NCBI RefSeq assembly: GCF_900100495.1
Contig: NZ_FNCT01000021.1
Coordinates: forward strand, 22,003 to 86,002
DNA length: 64,000 nucleotides
Source of the DNA: Pseudomonas benzenivorans
GTDB lineage: Bacteria; Pseudomonadota; Gammaproteobacteria; Pseudomonadales; Pseudomonadaceae
Reading direction: 5' to 3'
Shown: positions 62,669-64,000 of the stretch, in pieces
How the letters are laid out: every line of letters begins with the position of its first letter
How positions within the stretch are numbered: position 1 is the stretch's first letter
Translations under genes and position numbers: made by a program
The notes under the pieces: generated by a model
What the model was told of the DNA's origin: nothing
What the model saw: the letters and a program-made list of their open reading frames with translations, nothing else
Databases searched by the model: none

Positions 62669-63484
62669 ATGAGCGAACGTCCAGAAGAGCCAAAATCGGC
62701 CGCCGACGAAGAGAGTCTGCTGCCGATCGATGAGCATGTAGAGGAGGGGCAGGATGCGGAAGGGCGGAAGGTTCGCCATAGGGGAATCTATCTGCTACCC
62801 AATCTGTTCACCACGGCCAACTTGTTCGCTGGGTTCTACGCCATCATCAATGCCATGAACGGCAACTTCTATGTTGCCGCCGCTGCTGTGTTCGTGGCCA
62901 TGGTGCTGGACAGCCTGGATGGTCGGGTGGCGCGCCTGACCAATACGCAGAGTGCATTTGGCGCCGAATACGATTCGTTGTCCGACATGGTCGCCTTTGG
63001 CGTAGCGCCCGCGCTGCTCGCCTTCGAATGGGCGTTGGGCAGCATGGGCAAGGTCGGCTGGATGGTCGCCTTCATCTATGTCGCCGGGGCTGCCTTGCGC
63101 CTGGCGCGTTTCAATACCCAGATTGGTAGCGCCGACAAGCGCTACTTCATCGGCTTGGCCAGCCCCGCGGCGGCGGGCGTGGTGGCCGGTACGGTGTGGG
63201 CTTTCAGTGACTTCGGCATCAAAGGCTCGAACATGGCCTTTGTCGTTGCGGTGTTGGTGGCTGCGGCGGGCATGCTGATGGTCAGCAACATCAAGTACCA
63301 CAGCTTCAAGGACCTCGACCTGAAAGGGCGTGTGCCATTCGTGGCGATCCTGGCGGTGGTGCTGGGCTTCGCCGTAGTGTTCAGCGATCCACCACGGATC
63401 CTGCTGATCATTTTCCTGGCCTATGCGGCTTCCGGCCCGGTGCAGTATTTGCTGCAGTTGCGTCGTCGCAAAACCGTCGAATGA
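62669..63484 (+). CDS. pssA: CDP-diacylglycerol-serine O-phosphatidyltransferase
   Basis: The 271-residue membrane protein contains the CDP-alcohol phosphotransferase signature in DSLDGRVARLTNTQSAFGAEYDSLSD, with eight or so helices and an acidic N-terminal tail (about 1-45). It makes phosphatidylserine, the precursor of phosphatidylethanolamine. It belongs to the type II (Bacillus-like, integral) group, unlike the E. coli PssA. It follows ilvC as in P. aeruginosa. Confidence 0.93.
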   Translation: MSERPEEPKSAADEESLLPIDEHVEEGQDAEGRKVRHRGIYLLPNLFTTANLFAGFYAIINAMNGNFYVAAAAVFVAMVLDSLDGRVARLTNTQSAFGAEYDSLSDMVAFGVAPALLAFEWALGSMGKVGWMVAFIYVAGAALRLARFNTQIGSADKRYFIGLASPAAAGVVAGTVWAFSDFGIKGSNMAFVVAVLVAAAGMLMVSNIKYHSFKDLDLKGRVPFVAILAVVLGFAVVFSDPPRILLIIFLAYAASGPVQYLLQLRRRKTVE

Positions 63485-63641
63485 GATGAGTTCTGTCTGC
63501 TTCCTGGCTGTTGGCGTGTAGTCGTCGATAGCTGTGGAAGTCGCGGCGCATGAGAATCTTCTTTGTACGTGTCGGTGATTGGTTGAAAGGGCGTGATTAG
63601 TGTCCGCCTGGCGACAACAGTAAAAATATTACAGTTAAGAG

Positions 63642-63669
63642 TTGACGCAGATTCTGAGGTGCCTATAAT
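63642..63669 (+). promoter_or_regulatory. rRNA-type promoter P1
   Basis: TTGACG, 16-bp spacer, TATAAT, followed by a GC-rich discriminator (GCGCACC) and an AT-rich upstream stretch (TAAAAATATTACAGTTAA) like an UP element. No gene lies in 63485-64000. Confidence 0.85.
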
Positions 63670-63739
63670 GCGCACCTCTTCCGGCGCGGATCTCTCGGAA
63701 AACCTCTTGTAAATCAATTGGTTATCTTAATAAGAGGGG

Positions 63740-63767
63740 TTGCAAAGCAGCGAAAGCTGTGTAGAAT
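63740..63767 (+). promoter_or_regulatory. rRNA-type promoter P2
   Basis: TTGCAA, 16-bp spacer, TAGAAT, discriminator GCGCCGG. Confidence 0.65.
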
Positions 63768-63844
63768 GCGCCGGGCTGACGGGGTGGAGGTTGAGTCCTG
63801 TTGGTGCTTCGGTCGAGGTGATCGAAAGCGGTTGAAAGAGGTGG

Positions 63845-63872
63845 TTGACAGCGGTTTGAAACGCTGTAGAAT
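63845..63872 (+). promoter_or_regulatory. rRNA-type promoter P3
   Basis: TTGACA, 16-bp spacer, TAGAAT, followed by TCGCCTCC. Confidence 0.8.
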
Positions 63873-63964
63873 TCGCCTCCCGCTGACGAGGAGCTAGAAG
63901 CTGATCGAAGGCGCAAGCGGTTGAGTAGAAAGGCTTTCTTCGGAAAAGAACTTCGAAAAATAGC

Positions 63965-63992
63965 TTGACGGAAGATGAGGGTGCTGTAGAAT
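63965..63992 (+). promoter_or_regulatory. rRNA-type promoter P4
   Basis: TTGACG, 16-bp spacer, TAGAAT, followed by TCGCGCC at the window edge. The sequence between P3 and P4 looks like Pseudomonas rrn leader DNA, so a 16S gene should begin beyond the edge. Confidence 0.8.
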
Positions 63993-64000
63993 TCGCGCCT

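Overview
The window reads as a high-GC gammaproteobacterial chromosome, almost certainly Pseudomonas. The strongest evidence is the block from dksA to pssA, which keeps gene content and order I recall from P. aeruginosa: dksA, a class I aminotransferase, heme ABC genes, the Fur-type sRNA PrrF, a two-cNMP-domain protein like CbpA, a TfoX-C protein, an AAA/APH fusion, mrcB, a TPR lipoprotein like LpoP, yqcC, ilvIHC and pssA, ending in promoters that face an rRNA operon just past the right edge. Genes in frame look about 65-68% G+C. Many intergenic gaps carry short palindromic repeats typical of the genus.

Layout, left to right. 1-8.5 kb: a truncated DUF808 gene, a LOG hydrolase, an FAD amine/amino-acid oxidase, and a five-gene branched-chain (HAAT) amino-acid ABC transporter behind a sigma54 promoter with an NtrC-like site. 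8.8-17.7 kb: an efflux island with an SDR, an RND pump, its membrane-fusion lipoprotein, two near-identical TetR regulators, a secreted repeat protein and an outer-membrane factor. Five copies of one 24-bp palindrome mark the promoters, and the decayed remains of a second pump operon are visible. 18.5-25.2 kb: a GDPD phosphodiesterase, the urease accessory operon ureE-ureF-ureG-hupE (again with sigma54 and NtrC-like sites), an AEC permease, a small secreted protein and a lipase without a signal peptide. 25.4-32.8 kb: a TRAP transporter followed by a glutamine-synthetase-like ligase, an aldehyde dehydrogenase and an iron alcohol dehydrogenase, probably one catabolic unit for an amine or amino alcohol. 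32.8-37.1 kb: an accessory stretch with a small phosphatase, a lower-GC ACC deaminase, a possible QslA-type protein, an AhpD-like protein and two hypotheticals.

37.5-64 kb is mostly core: gluQ, dksA, an aminotransferase, sfsA, a Rieske protein, hmuUV-chaN, then an unusual signalling operon. That operon encodes a small membrane protein, an SLC5-type histidine kinase, a CheY-like receiver, and a membrane-anchored PAS/pseudo-kinase fused to a DnaQ-type 3'-5' exonuclease. After it come prrF, the cbpA-like gene, four small core genes, mrcB-lpoP-yqcC, ilvIH-ilvC, pssA, and four evenly built rRNA promoters.

Two themes link the genes. Nitrogen acquisition joins amino-acid uptake, urease maturation, ACC deaminase, the amine oxidase and the GS-like cluster, with matching sigma54/NtrC architecture on two operons. 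Iron supply joins heme uptake, ChaN and PrrF. The most unusual items are the pseudokinase-exonuclease fusion in a transport-sensing operon and the duplicated, partly decayed TetR/RND locus with its five shared operators.
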